Below, piece after piece: positions 1 through 10,905 of a stretch of 64,000 nt of DNA. Position numbers and translations under genes: made by a program. Source of the DNA: Amaurobius ferox (taxonomy: Eukaryota > Arthropoda > Arachnida > Araneae > Amaurobiidae); contig OX578150.1 of the NCBI GenBank assembly GCA_951213105.1, positions 27,025,107 through 27,089,106 of the forward strand, in the 5' to 3' direction. The notes beneath the pieces are model-generated. The model was not told the origin of the DNA and did not search any database. It was given only the letters and a program-made list of their open reading frames with translations. Each line of letters begins with the position of its first letter. Position 1 is the first letter of the stretch.

Positions 1-146
1 TCACGGACGCACACATAGACATCAAAATATTTTATTCTAGTTCAGGTATGCTTGAAACGTGCTTTTCTGTCAAAAACTTAAATTCGAATGTTGAACTCTG
101 TCACAATACTTTCCTTATACATTATACTATGTAGGGAAAGTAAAAA
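1..146 (+). mobile_element. Family D repeat, 3' end only
   Basis: The window opens inside the 3' end of a family D element. It has the sequence around 'gtcacaatactttcc' and a closing 'gggaaagtaaaa', as in the D copies ending at 24,764 and 39,390. The 5' part lies outside the window. No coding potential is seen. Confidence 0.7.
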
Positions 147-685
147 ATAAAATAAAAAGAAATAAATAAAAATAAATAAAAAATCGATTTTGGACATTGA
201 AACTGAGGTAAAATTAAAAATAATGCAAGGAGCACAGAAACATCGATTTTAAGTTTTCTGAGACTTTATGTTTTGAGCATACCTAAATGCGAATCAAACG
301 ATTTTCAGAGGATTTCTGTGTATAGGGGAGACAGGAAGTAAGAGGACCAACGGCGTACAAACGTCCAAGACGATTATAGCTCGCCATATACTGCCATCTT
401 TAACTAAAAATATATTAACGAATTTTGTGATAATGGCGAATTTGTAATGAAAGAATTTGTGATGTAACGAAATTTGCGATATATATACGGATTTTGTGAT
501 AATACCTACATGATTTTTACTTTTAAACAAATAAAAACAAAAAACATCCGAAACGTTTTGGATTGGCTGAGCGGTTTTTCATGTTACTTTCTGATTGACT
601 TTCTCTTAATCCAGATCTTGGATATATAATCCCCCTACTTCTTCCTGTTGCACCCATTCCTCTTTTGAACTTCGTGTTTGTTGGT
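147..685. other. AT-rich stretch, nothing recognised
   Basis: A/T-rich DNA with an A-rich simple stretch near 140-185. No reading frame looks like a protein, and no terminal repeat or duplication was recognised. Confidence 0.5.
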
Positions 686-1985
686 TTTTAACACTTTACA
701 ACAAAGTTGAAAAGTGTTTATGACTTTGTTCATTCATTCTGTCTGTCTGTCTGTCTGCCCGTTAGCACGATAACTGCCGTAAAAATGACTTAATCAAAAT
801 GAAATTTTAGTATGTTGTTCAGACGGTCTGTAGGACCTATGCCAATATAAATGAATACTATCACCCAATTAGTTTTGGATTGAACCCGAGTTGAAAAAAT
901 GAAATACATTGAGCCCTATGGGACCTAATTTTCCAAACATTTTTTAAGCGGATTTAAGATTCACAAATTGCTTCGAAAATTTTAGGTAATATTCAAATTG
1001 TTCCATAAAATACATAAAAAAAATTCAACGAAATATATTCAGTAGTTTTTTAAATAAAAATTAAAATAATAATAACACCTCTTATATGAAACTATCACGT
1101 GACCATGATATGAAAAGATCACGTGACCCACTTCAAAATGATATATGGCATCATCTTGTCTCAAAATCGTGATTTTTAAAGTTCTTTTTAATTCATATTG
1201 AGTGTTGTATGCCTCCTAAAACCACGTTATTTCTGCTTAAATTCTATGCATCTACATACTGAAACAAATCAATTACAGTATATTTGAGTTTAAATGCTTA
1301 TCCAAATTTGATTATTTCCACAACGAAGCCTATTTTTCACCTATGTAAAATGTAAACAGCAAAATATCTAGAATGAGTTGCATTAGAATTGCTGTATTTC
1401 TTTAACACAAAATCATTTAGTTCATGGAGTCTGCATAGCTGATATGAATGAAATATCCATTGCTTTTACAAAATGAAGGACGATTTTTTTTCGATGAAGT
1501 TTTATGCATAGAGTTTAATTACTTGTAGCTCCATGGGCTTAATTTGTAAATAAAATAAATTATTATAGTATTGTGATGAATGACATGAACGGGAAATTAT
1601 TTATGAATGAAATGCTGTTTTTATAGAGAGCTATTTTTTCTATGACGTCATTTGAATGAATTTTAGTTGTTTTCGATGAAGTTCTCAAATATAATAAATT
1701 ATCGTAGCATTATGATAATTCTAAAATTATTACTGAGGAATGTATTACATTTTAAATATGTTTAAACCAGACAATTTTTATTTCAATGCCGTCATTTGAA
1801 TGAAGTTCATTTTTTTCGATGAAGGTTTAAGTTTTCAAATATAATAAATTAATGTAGTATTGTGATAAGTTTTAAAATATTACTGAGGAATGTATTGCAT
1901 TTTAAACATGCTTAAATAAAATTGCATTGAAGTTGGAAAGTGTTTCATAATCAATGTTTTAAGCATGATTGATCTTTCTTGTTCT
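686..1985 (-). mobile_element. Family B repeat, near full length
   Basis: Read on the minus strand, the element starts near 1,985 with 'aagatcaatcatgc' and ends at 686 with a hairpin of the acacttt/aaagtgt type. A GTCT microsatellite (about 738-758) lies some 50 bp inside that end. Other copies are at 26.67-27.97, 28.08-29.01, 43.88-46.37 and 49.96-50.95 kb. The short frames in it are not conserved between copies, so it looks non-autonomous. The HINE/DINE-1-like assignment is inference from the layout. Confidence 0.7.
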
Positions 1986-2280
1986 TGCACTGAGGAAGGA
2001 GATCCAGCGTATCCTCAAAGCAGCTGTATGCTGCATTATTGTAATATTTGCGATTTTATACATTGCTCAAATTTTTCTTATCTTTCACAAAGAGTATTGT
2101 ACTTATTGAACAACAAACTAAATTTGGACTCAGCTTCTCGAGTTCAAAACCATAAATAAACCTTTTAAAATAAACCCTTAGTTAGCCATAAATAAACCCT
2201 TTTCTGTACAATTATGTCAAATTTTGTCCTATGATGCTGTGTTAAAAATATATATAATTTAGACTATAACTCACTTTTTT

Positions 2281-2855
2281 AAAGACTTTCTTAAATTCGA
2301 GTTTTCGCTAGAATTTAAAAAATTTCTATCTAGTTCTAGATTTTTGGATAACAAAACCCGATAAAGTTTTGCAAAAGTACATTGATATTTGTAGCTGCTA
2401 TTGTGCACACAAGAAATCGACCGCAGACTTCAGACAGACGGACATCACTCTAAATATAGTCAAAATGTGTCCAGAAGGTCCTAAAATATATATTGGAATC
2501 AAAATCTCGAAATCGAAAATTTGCGGGAAAACAATATTTCGTATGAGAAAGTAAAAATATAAAATTTCGAATAAAATTCAAAGTTTTCCCTCAAATTTAA
2601 AAAAAAATTCTATCTAGTTCTAGATTTTTTGATAACAAAGCCGGATATAAAGTTTCGTGAAAATCCATTAATATTTGTGGCTGCTGTCTTGCACACATAA
2701 ACTCAAACCACAGACATCAGACAGCCAGACGGACATCACTCCAAAAATAGTTCAAACGTATTCAGGAGGTCTTAAAACATATATTGTCATCAAATTTTCG
2801 AAATCGAAAATTTGTGGGCAAACACTCTCTTAATACTACGTATGTGAAAGTAAAA
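2281..2855 (+). mobile_element. Two tandem family C 3' ends
   Basis: Two related units, about 2,281-2,553 and 2,563-2,853, share the 'ctagttctagattttt...ataaagttt' block, a 'cagacatcag/cagacggacatcactc' block and the 'gtatgagaaagtaaaa'-type end. The same block recurs at 19.08-19.39 kb (+), 20.80-21.08 (-) and 33.24-33.54 (-). No coding signal. Confidence 0.65.
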
Positions 2856-2894
2856 ATGCAAAAATAGAGGAAATACCCTTCAAATCGCCCAATA

Positions 2895-3450
2895 TGTTAA
2901 AGCTAATGCTCTTTTAAACATACCAATATTGCACGCATATATATAAAAATCTGATATGGGCAACACATAACTTTCCCTACAAATTCAAATTCATTTTCTC
3001 TTTATTTCTTTAATAATTCGTCAAATTGAGTTTAATTGCACAAAATAACACGCATAATTATTTGAAATTACACTGAATTTGCTCCAATTTTCATTTACAT
3101 TTGGTAACTGGTCATATTTTCGAAGGCGGCGTGGCAAAAATGCGAAAAAACTAAAATATCTCAAGGAAGGCTAGTCCTATATAGTGTAATAGGGTTGGTC
3201 TTATTCCCTGATCGCCAAATATTACATATAAAAGAAGCATTTAATCGATAAATTTGAGCATATACGTTGTCTTCGATTTTCTATTATAACGATTTTGCGC
3301 GCCATTTAGTAAAAAAAGGCAGGTTCTTTTCTCCCAAATGATACCAAAATCTAATCAGCACCAGGGTAACCCACAAGTGACCTCCAAATTTTTTTGAAAT
3401 TTGGTCAATTAGTTCTTGAGTTAGAGTGGATACATACATTGCACATACAG

Positions 3451-3483
<33 letters not shown>

Positions 3484-3900
3484 CGTCATACTAGAAATAG
3501 TGTTATCGTGCTCTAGGGGTCCCAAAACGTGTATATCCGTTGCAAACTCGAGTGACGATTTTCGACACAATTCATCACTACTGTCACTATACATTACCAT
3601 GTATTCCATGTATTGTAGGGAAAGTAAAAAATCGAGAAAATGGGATTATTTTGCAGTGTGTGGATTATACTTTTGAGCACTATTTCGACTATCACATTTT
3701 AAAAATCTCCCATGGGAGGATTAGGAATGGGGATTATGTTTACTGGGGAGACGAAGATGACGCACAAAATATACTTTTTGGGGTGGATTTGATCGTTTAT
3801 GACCATTTGTCGAGAAATAAGAATAAGCTGGAGGAAAAGTTTTCATGGCATAGAAGTGAAAATTTCATTCTAAAATATAGATTTGATATATCTTGAAGAT
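2895..3900 (+). repeat. Family G repeat split by a family A insertion
   Basis: Segments 2,895-2,949 and 3,631-3,900 together align with one uninterrupted stretch at about 6,335-6,610. Shared blocks include 'taaagctaatgctctttta', 'gtgtgtggatta/gcgtgtggatta' and 'ggattatgt'. The intervening 681 bp are a family A element, so the 6.3-kb copy acts as the empty site. The 118-residue frame across 3,540-3,896 crosses this junction and is not a gene. Confidence 0.7.
2950..3630 (+). mobile_element. Family A repeat (HINE-like), full copy
   Basis: It starts 'tctgatatgggcaacacat' and ends in the hairpin closing 'tattgtagggaaagtaaaaa'. A (GA)n tract sits at about 3,459-3,482, where other copies have a GTCT/CAGA tract. 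The insertion joins an A-run of the host repeat, and no target duplication beyond A residues is visible. Confidence 0.7.
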
Positions 3901-3984
3901 TTCTTCAAGATGCATCAAACTCTTCGTAGAACTGTATGTCTTCTCTCTACAGTTGCGTTTTCGATGGATAATATTGTTTTGTTT

Positions 3985-4250
3985 TCCGGATACATGAAAT
4001 TTTCGCGGGCCATTTCGTAAAATTAGGCGAGTTAGGCTAACCTACCAAATTTTATGAAATTCGGTCCATTAGTTTTTGAGTTAGAGTGGATACACACATT
4101 GCACAGACACACACGCACACAGATGTTAAATAGTTTTTCGTATTCTAGAGGTCTCGAAACGTGTAGATTCGTCGAAAACTCGAGTTGCGATTTTCGACAT
4201 AATTTCAATACTTTCCTTATACATTACCATATACTGTAGGGAAAGTAAAA
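3985..4250 (+). mobile_element. Family A 3' fragment
   Basis: It carries the conserved 'gcgggccatttcgtaaaa' block, the 'gaaattcggtccattag' block, the CA-rich microsatellite and the 3' hairpin 'actttccttatacattacc...tactgtagggaaagtaaaa'. The 5' half is missing. Confidence 0.7.
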
Positions 4251-4545
4251 AATAGCCGCGATACAATTTTTTGTTGTTCGTGATGTTATTAGACCCCCTC
4301 TGGAGGCATTTAACACTCTTTTTTTTGGGGGGGGGGGACACATTGTCAAGTATGGTGTCAATAAAAAGATTTTTCAAGCCCTTTAAAGTGAAGGGCCCTA
4401 GGTATAATTGTAATTAGTTAAACCCACGATACCTATATTAAAAAAAAATTTATTTTGTAAAATTTGAAAAAAAAATATGAATTCTGGTATGAAAAAGTCA
4501 AGTTGAGACACAGTTAATTTTTTCTTCTTTCTTGTTCATTCTGGA
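4251..4545 (+). repeat. Family E interspersed repeat
   Basis: It starts 'aatagccgcgatacaa', has a poly-G tract (about 4,328-4,338), then 'gatttttcaagccctttaaa' and 'ttgtaaaatttgaaaa'. Related copies lie at about 22,785-22,990, 32,232-32,455 and 40,560-40,765, each with a poly-G/C run near the same place. Function unknown. Confidence 0.65.
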
Positions 4546-4904
4546 ATCTCAACATTCATATTCCTTTTCGGGAATTATGAGAGCATTTTACGGCTGAACA
4601 ATCTACCACTTTATTGCCAATTTATATCACAGTGCACGCGGTCGAAGACAATTGTCAAGTATGATACCAAATGGTAGATGCGCCAGTTCCCTATGTAAAA
4701 GCCTGATTTCCGCACGTAATCGAAAATCTCTATAACGAGATATATAAAAAATAAGGCGCAGATGAAATCACATTCGATAGGGGGTTCCTTAATTATGTGT
4801 AAGCTATATCTGTAGATTATTAATATGGCTATGCAAAATGTAAATACCCGTCGAATTGACTCGAGTAAATAGATCCCATTGGGAAAAAATATATTTTGAA
4901 AATA

Positions 4905-5679
4905 CACCCTATAACAAAAAATACGACGCACCAAGAAGGAGTTGTCCGATTGTGATAAAAATTGGTAGATGTGAAGAACATATATAGAAAAAGAAACGAT
5001 TAGAATTTCAGAGCAATATAATGATTTAGAGTTTGACCGTATACAAAGGGAGGAAGTCAATAAGACGTTGATCCACCTCTGGCTTGGATGCAAGATGTCA
5101 CCCGGCGTGGCATAGACTAAAATTCACGGATGGTGTCCTGCGGAATGTCTTGCCAAATTGCCTCCAACTGTCGGGCTAAATCGTCAACATTCCGTGATGG
5201 TTGCAATCGCTTTCCCATAACGTCCGAAATGTGCTCTATGGAAGAGAGATCAGGAGACCTAGCTGGCCAAGAAAGTGTTGGGCGAGCTTGAAGACAATTC
5301 ATAGAAGCACGTGCCGTGTGCGGCCGGGCAGTATCTTGTTGAAAAGTAAGCACGGGGTGTCGCAAAATGGACGATAACACAACCGGTCGTAGAATGTTGT
5401 CTACGTACCGCTGTGCTGTCAGTGTGCCAGAAATGACTACCAAAGGGTCTGGTTATCAAAGGAGATGGCACCCCCAGACCATACCCACCTGTAGATATAT
5501 ACTTGTCCAGATATAAACCTTCTGAATGCGCAGTTACGATGCGCCTGGAGCTCCCACTATTTATGCATTGGACACCAAATTTTATTCAATTGCATGTTCG
5601 CTCAAAATGTCTTTTCATACGAAATTTCATTACAATCGGACAACTCTTTGGTGCGTCGATTTTTTTTCGCTCTGGAGTA
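4905..5679 (-). mobile_element. Tc1-like DNA transposon, deletion derivative
   Basis: Imperfect inverted termini of about 55 bp flank a transposase remnant. The left end contains 'acgacgcaccaagaaggag' and the right end its counterpart 'aactctttggtgcgtcgat', both next to 'gttgtccgattgt'. The ends abut TA, the usual Tc1/mariner target. The element is about 0.8 kb, half the usual length, so the N-terminal half of the transposase is missing. Confidence 0.75.
5117..5490 (-). pseudogene. Tc1-like transposase, C-terminal remnant
   Basis: The longest open frame (5,443-5,117) encodes 108 residues matching the C-terminal DDE catalytic half of Tc1-family transposases. It contains a 'FQQDTARPHTA' motif (second catalytic Asp), 'WPARSPDLSSIEH' (third acidic residue, Glu) and a C-terminal helix. 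Family members normally have about 340 residues, with an N-terminal paired DNA-binding domain and a first Asp upstream. Here the frame continues back to about 5,490 but meets stops. A decayed, non-functional copy. Confidence 0.85.
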
Positions 5680-5812
5680 TACATGGCAATCTCGTGTTTT
5701 CCTTAAGATTTTCCAAAACCACGAGACTTTGACCAAAACAAAAGAAATAAATTGAAAAAAATTAAACATTTGTGAGCTTCATATTCGTATTGACTTTCAA
5801 TTTTCCCCGATA

Positions 5813-6146
5813 TACTCAAACATTCTATATTTTTCGAACTACCCTAATTCCCTCATCATATTTTTTTTATATCAAACATTCTATATTTTTCGACCTACCC
5901 TAATTCCCTCATCATATTTTTTTATATCAAACATTCTATATTTTTCGACCTACCCTAATTCCCTCATCATATTTTTTTATATCAAACATTCTATATTTTT
6001 CGGCCTACCCTAATTCCCTCATCATATTTTTTTTTATATCAAACATTCTATATTTTTCGACCTACCCTAATTCCCTCATCATATTTTTTTTATATCAAAC
6101 ATTCTATATTTTTCGGCCTACCCTAATTCCCTCATCATTTTTTTTT
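5813..6146 (+). repeat. 59-bp tandem satellite, about six copies
   Basis: Successive units share 'cctaccctaattccctcat' and 'aaacattctatatttttcg', with T-runs of variable length between. Units differ mainly in T-run length and a cga/cgg alternation. Nothing similar was seen elsewhere in the window. Confidence 0.9.
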
Positions 6147-6334
6147 TTGCAATCTTTTTCGATAAAATAAAAATAATAAATCTACCATTTTACCTTAGAA
6201 TTCTCCCAATAAAGATGGTGTTCACAAAAAGCAGCACAGCCTTTGGCGAAAAAACTTCGAACAAGATTCCACTTGTAAATAAAAATATACGCGTATAGAA
6301 AGTGAGGAAGTATTATCCGATTCTCCTCGCATAT

Positions 6335-6610
6335 AAAAGCTAATGCTCTTTTAAGCATATCAATATTGCGCGCATGTATAAAAAGCCGAGAATTTTGTAG
6401 CGTGTGGATTACATTTTTAAGCTCTATACAGTCTATCGTCTTTTCAAAGAGCCCGGATGGGGATTTAGGGATTGGGGATTATGTCACAGGAGGGCTGGTG
6501 TTGGTGCATAAAATAAACTTTTGAGAAAATTGACCCCCTGTCAGAGATTAAAGCTGAAGGAAAAGCTTTTGGCGGTGAAAATTTGTTTCAGAGAATAAGT
6601 TTTGTAGAAC
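6335..6610 (+). repeat. Family G repeat, uninterrupted copy
   Basis: It aligns with 2,895-2,949 plus 3,631-3,900 and lacks the family A insertion found there. It runs from 'aaagctaatgctctttta' through 'tgtgtggatta'-like and 'ggggattatg' blocks. No coding potential is evident. Confidence 0.65.
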
Positions 6611-6924
6611 ATTAGACTATGTCTAGATACTAGAGGGCTACCGCCCCTATTCCGCATCGCTCGTCAGCCCCTGCCGAAAGCTCCCGGCAGCATGGCACTG
6701 CGATCCATGATCGTAGTTCACGGCCCCTGCTTTAAAACATTTTGATGGGAGAAGGCATACTTCAGCAATGTCAGTGCATGTTCAGCAAAAACAGGTTGGT
6801 TGACTTAAAATTTTTGATTGCCTCTGGAAGGCCAGTACAAAATTCATAAGACTCCACTTAACCGCAAGATAGGTACACTGTAAAACATTTGATAGCATGT
6901 TACTGAAAGTTTCTGTTACTTATG

Positions 6925-6929
<5 letters not shown>
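6611..6929. other. Unassigned stretch
   Basis: A GC-richer patch at about 6,640-6,730 ('ccgaaagctcccggcagcat') stands out from its surroundings and could be a decayed SINE or retroelement piece. I could not identify it. Confidence 0.3.

Positions 6930-6962
<33 letters not shown>
6930..6962. repeat. (TA)n microsatellite
   Basis: Uninterrupted TA dinucleotide run. It lies upstream of the reverse-transcriptase-like fragment. Confidence 0.95.
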
Positions 6963-6963
<1 letters not shown>

Positions 6964-7015
6964 CTCAAATGTTGCACACTTTTTAGATTTAAATTTAAAT
7001 TTACAAAATTGTAAC

Positions 7016-7306
7016 ATGGTTATAAACTTGTATGATAAAAGACAGGATTTTAAATTTAATACATCAAAAATTCAACATTTTGACTCTTGTTTGCATATAT
7101 CTGTATTTAGAAATATTATAATAAACCAGACTTTTAGAATCAATAAAATTTGTGATGCATATTATAAATTAGCGCATTTTATGGAATTATTGAGTACAGC
7201 GACTAATAATGCATATCCTCCCAAGTTTGTTATTAAAATTATCAACTCAGTGTATCAACTTTCACTCGATAACATCCTAGAAAAATTTCCCAATTATTGT
7301 GGCTAG
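7016..7306 (+). pseudogene. Reverse-transcriptase-like C-terminal fragment
   Basis: The 96-residue frame resembles the segment after the reverse-transcriptase palm in Penelope-like and related elements: 'YDKRQDFKF', then 'NQTFRINKICDAYYK' (compare the family pattern of a Q-x2-R-x3-IC stretch), then a helix ending in a tyrosine-rich tail. The catalytic YxDD motif would lie upstream and is absent; stops precede the frame. It sits between two (TA)n tracts. The match is from remembered family patterns only, so the exact clade is uncertain. Confidence 0.45.
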
Positions 7307-7314
7307 CATACATT

Positions 7315-7317
<3 letters not shown>

Positions 7318-7364
<47 letters not shown>
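7318..7364. repeat. (TA)n microsatellite
   Basis: Uninterrupted TA run just after the stop of the reverse-transcriptase-like fragment. Confidence 0.95.
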
Positions 7365-7368
<4 letters not shown>

Positions 7369-8152
7369 TTTATTAATTATATAAATAAATAAAAATGAAA
7401 AATAATAAACTAAGTAAAAAAATTAGAAAAAACCAAAAAATCGGAAAATAAGATGCATTAACATTAATGTTTTGAATTTTATTTTCGCAAAAAAATTGTT
7501 ACTTTTACCAATACTAAAACTACGATTTCAGCGGCCTTATAATGGTGTATAATGGTATCCTCGTTTGTTCAGTTTTCCTATGAATTACTTGTTTAGTAAG
7601 AATTTTCATCTTTGATTCATGTTCATATTCAGAATTGCATATATGGGATGTTCATATTCTGAATTGCTTGTCCGGTCTCCAGCTTAGACTCACTGGACGG
7701 GTCTGGGAGTATTACTGTGAACGTTTGTACTGCCTCCCTGGTAGAATTTCGACTTGTTCATTCCGGTGCTTCTAGAGAATTCAGCTGTTGAGGTTGATAC
7801 AAGTGGTGGAAGAAGAAGGGTTCATGCCGCATGGTAATACAATTTTTCTTAATGTATCCTATTTTCATTTTTTCATTATTTGATGCCTGTAGTCTGGGTT
7901 GGAGTATTTATAGTAATGTACTATTGCTCTATCTGAAACAGGCATGTGTTTGGGTTAGTTAGAGTTAAATACTCAGACGACCTGAGGAGGAATTTAACTC
8001 TGACTAATCATCGAATTTGGGCTGGTGCTGTTCTCTTCTCTGATCGGCATTATGGCCGTGAATTTGCTTCTATGGTGATGTTAATATTACTTGATTTTTT
8101 TTTTATTATTACATATTTTTTTTATTATTACATATTTCTAATATATATATAA
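7365..8152. other. Unassigned stretch
   Basis: Mostly AT-rich. A GC-richer block at about 7,670-7,830 ('tgcctccctggtagaatttc') may be old retroelement sequence but was not identified. The 68-residue frame at 7,946-8,152 has no recognisable motif. Confidence 0.3.
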
Positions 8153-8611
8153 CAAGGTATCCCAAAAACATTGACCTCGGCTTTTATTCCATAAATATTG
8201 ATCTTAGACATATATAATAAATTACAAAGTTGAGTAAAAAAAGGTACACAATTTTATGAAATCGATTAAAATTTTCAGAGGATTAAATTTGAAGAAATAG
8301 AAAATTTAAATTTTTATACGGCTCCCGTACAAAAACATTTCCAATTAGTAAAAGGTGCCCCATACACTTATAAGGTGATGTACAAAATGTCAGCATTTTA
8401 TCATAAAAAGTCCCAGAGATATGTTTGAGCAAAGTTGGTGAGGAGATAAATCACAAATTAAAATGTAAATATTTACAGTAAGAGTGCAAATGACGCAACG
8501 CAGAAATGCATCATAGGCAAATAATATCTGCCTCCTATCTTTAGATTTATTTACAATGTTTCAGAAATATGCTTCCTGAAAAATACCTTAAAATTTTACA
8601 TAATTAATTAC

Positions 8612-8998
8612 TAGGGCCAACGGCCGTACCGTGCTGAAAACACCGGTTCTCGTTAGATCACCGAAGTGAAGCAGCATCGGGCGCGGTTAGTACTTGGTGG
8701 GTGACCACCTCGGAACGCCGCGTGCTGTTGGCCATCTCGGGTGCGGTATCCCCGTGGTTTGCGCGCTAGATTTGCACGCTGCCACAAATGCCACCGTGTT
8801 CATGCGGAGTACGATCACGTTAAACATGTGGGTCCGTAAGTCCTTCCGAGAGGTTGGTGGTAGGGGAAGGAGGGTACGGTCCCTGTGGATGCCACCCCCA
8901 CTGGGTTCCGGTCTAAATTGGGTGGCACTTCCCGGCCGTCCATACAGTTACCTTACACCTTTCTGGTAGGTCGGACGGTCTGGGTCTCAACAACAACA
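8612..8998 (+). mobile_element. 5S rRNA-derived SINE, full length, copy 1
   Basis: Bases 8,616-8,732 closely resemble animal 5S rRNA: a 5' 'gccaacggcc', 'gatcaccgaagtgaagcag', the internal promoter region around 'cgcggttagtacttgg', and a 3' 'ctgttggc' that pairs with the start. A unique body of about 240 bp follows, ending 'ggtctgggtctc' plus (caa)n. A 14-bp target duplication, 'acataattaattac', flanks it (8,598-8,611 and 8,999-9,012). This is the SINE3-type layout: Pol III promoter from 5S RNA, mobilised by a LINE. Not a functional 5S gene. Confidence 0.9.
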
Positions 8999-9249
8999 AC
9001 ATAATTAATTACAGAATAAAACTTGGAAATGGCACAATCAAAATGAACATTAAAACAGCTTGGAAATGTAAGCATATGCAAATATCTGCCTCTGATCGGT
9101 GCGTCACACAATCGCATCATCACATGAGAAAGCTGTTTTTACTCTGCCATTGATCAATCGCCTCGGTTGTGCAAGCGTAGCGCGTTCAGCCCGGCAGTCT
9201 GAGCGAACCTTAAGTATTTCACATTTCTGCTACATTTTGAAAGTGTAGA

Positions 9250-9640
9250 TAGCCTGTACCAATATTATGTCGCAATACAGCAACGAAGATACAGTTGTGA
9301 AACACGGGTTAAATAACGAGTTTCCAGACAAGTGGATTGGCTTGCATGGGCCAGTCGAATTTCCCACTAGATCGCCTGATTTAACGCCTATGGATTTTTA
9401 TTTGTGGGGTCGTTTACGTAAAACCGTTTATCTGCCACCTCCCTGAAATACAGCAGTGTTGTGACAACACATTCAAGATGATTGTTGTGACATAACCGAA
9501 CAAGAATTTGATCGAGTGCACAGAAGTGTTATCAGGTGAATACAGCTCTGTATTGGCATGGATGGAAAACATTTTGGATAAGCTTTGTAATCTTTGTGTA
9601 AAGTAATTATTTGTACAGTGTAGATACTTTTGTACCAATA
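9250..9640 (+). pseudogene. Mariner-like transposase remnant
   Basis: A reading frame through about 9,348-9,440 gives 'EFPTRSPDLTPMDFYLWG', the signature around the last catalytic Asp of a mariner-related transposase. The rest is broken by frameshifts, and no long open frame remains. It lies inside the 8.15-10.06 kb element, linking those termini to this transposase type. Confidence 0.75.
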
Positions 9641-10055
9641 AATAGCAAAATTATTATTTATTTATGTAATCATTGTTTTCTTTCGTAATTTGCGTATGAC
9701 CCCAGAAACGAGATCTGCCGACATGATTTTTCCCCTCTGAGAACCCATGCAGATGCATTGAAAAGTGGTTTAAATCACATTGTTGTCTTTTCATATTTCT
9801 GAGACTTTTTATGATAAAATGCTGAAATTTTGTACATCACCTTATTAGTGTATGGGGCATATTTTACTCATTGTAAATGTTTTTGTACGGGGGCCAGATA
9901 AAAATTTAAATTTTGTATTTCTTTAAATTTAATTCCCTTGATAATTTTAATCGATTTCATTAAATTCTGTACCTTTTTTACGCAACTTTGTAATTTATTA
10001 TATATGTATAAGATCAATACTTAATAAAAGCCGAGGTCATAGTTTTTGGGACACC

Positions 10056-10058
<3 letters not shown>

Positions 10059-10106
<48 letters not shown>
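10059..10106. repeat. (TA)n microsatellite
   Basis: TA run immediately outside the mariner-like element, which targets TA. A second 'cagggtgt' follows at 10,107, so another partial end may be present. Confidence 0.9.
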
Positions 10107-10109
<3 letters not shown>

Positions 10110-10297
10110 GGTGTACATGCTTGCAAATGTTTTACAGTGTAGGAGTTTTATTTCCTTTCTAATTCCACGCCTATTCCCACTCGTTTTAGTTCTATAAATT
10201 GTCCAATTCCACGCTTTCTGCAGAACCGTCTTCGCTTAGATCTCAAATAAGCTGATTACATTTTAAAATCACCACTGTTTATTTTGAGCTGTTTAAT

Positions 10298-10905
10298 AAA
10301 TTCTACTAATATTCTGATATATATATATATATATATAACGGTTGGAAAAACGATAATTAGCTGAATATTTCAGAAATGAAGCTGAAATTTTCATGAACGC
10401 CTGTAATTGCGGCTTTTCTGATAGTTTGCAGAAATTATCAACAAAGTAGCTGAAAAAAAATAAGCAAAGCTTGCAGAATGTTTTACAGTATAATGTGCAT
10501 TTAACATATTATGGCTTTCGACCTTGCTTGCTTAGATTGAAGAACTTAACTTGAATTCGAGAACTTTATATGCGTCGTCAAGCGATCCCAATGCCCAGCT
10601 GCCCTTAAATTCTACTAATATTCTGATATATATATATATATATATAACGGTTGGGAAAACGATAATTAGCTGAATATTTCAGAAATGAAGCTGGAATTTT
10701 CATGAACGCCTGTAATTGCGGGTTTTCTGATAGTTTGCAGAAATTATCAACAAAGTAGCTGTAAAAAAATGAGCAAAGGTTGCAGAATGTTTTACAGTAT
10801 AATGCGTATTTAACATATTATGGCTGCTTGCTTAGATTGAAGAACTTAACTTGAATTCGAGAACTTTATATGCGTCGTCAAACGACCGCAATGCCCAGCT
10901 GCCCT
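10298..10905 (+). repeat. Two-copy tandem duplication, about 309 bp per unit
   Basis: Unit 1 (10,298-10,606) and unit 2 (10,607-10,905) start 'aaattctactaatattctg', contain a short TA tract, and end 'aatgcccagctgccc'. They differ by scattered substitutions and a small deletion near 10,825. No coding function is seen. Confidence 0.85.

Larger units (their letters stand above)
8153..10058 (+). mobile_element. Mariner-like element with 350-bp inverted ends
   Basis: The ends are 'caaggtatcccaaaaac' on the left and 'gtttttgggacaccctg' on the right, next to TA. Inverted similarity continues for about 350 bp ('cctcggcttttatt' and 'aataaaagccgagg'; 'atcgattaaaattttc' and its counterpart). The interior carries a transposase remnant and a 5S-headed SINE. 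It belongs to the same cagggtgtcccaaaa superfamily as 15.04-17.50 and 36.32-37.38 kb. Confidence 0.75.

Noticed and set aside
3540..3896. 118-residue frame
   Set aside because: It spans the junction of a family A insertion and a host repeat; the paralogue at 6.4 kb does not keep it.
4611..5093. 160-residue minus-strand frame
   Set aside because: Runs through the end of a Tc1-like element and flanking DNA, has no known motif and biased hydrophobic composition typical of AT-rich chance frames.
8616..8732. Functional 5S rRNA gene
   Set aside because: It is joined to a SINE body with a caa tail and target duplication and has small deletions against normal 5S rRNA, so it is a SINE head.
8694..8969. 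Recurrent 60-90-residue frame seen at several loci (also 42.3, 52.5, 56.0 and 62.0 kb)
   Set aside because: It is the translated body of the 5S-derived SINE; the repeats explain its conservation.
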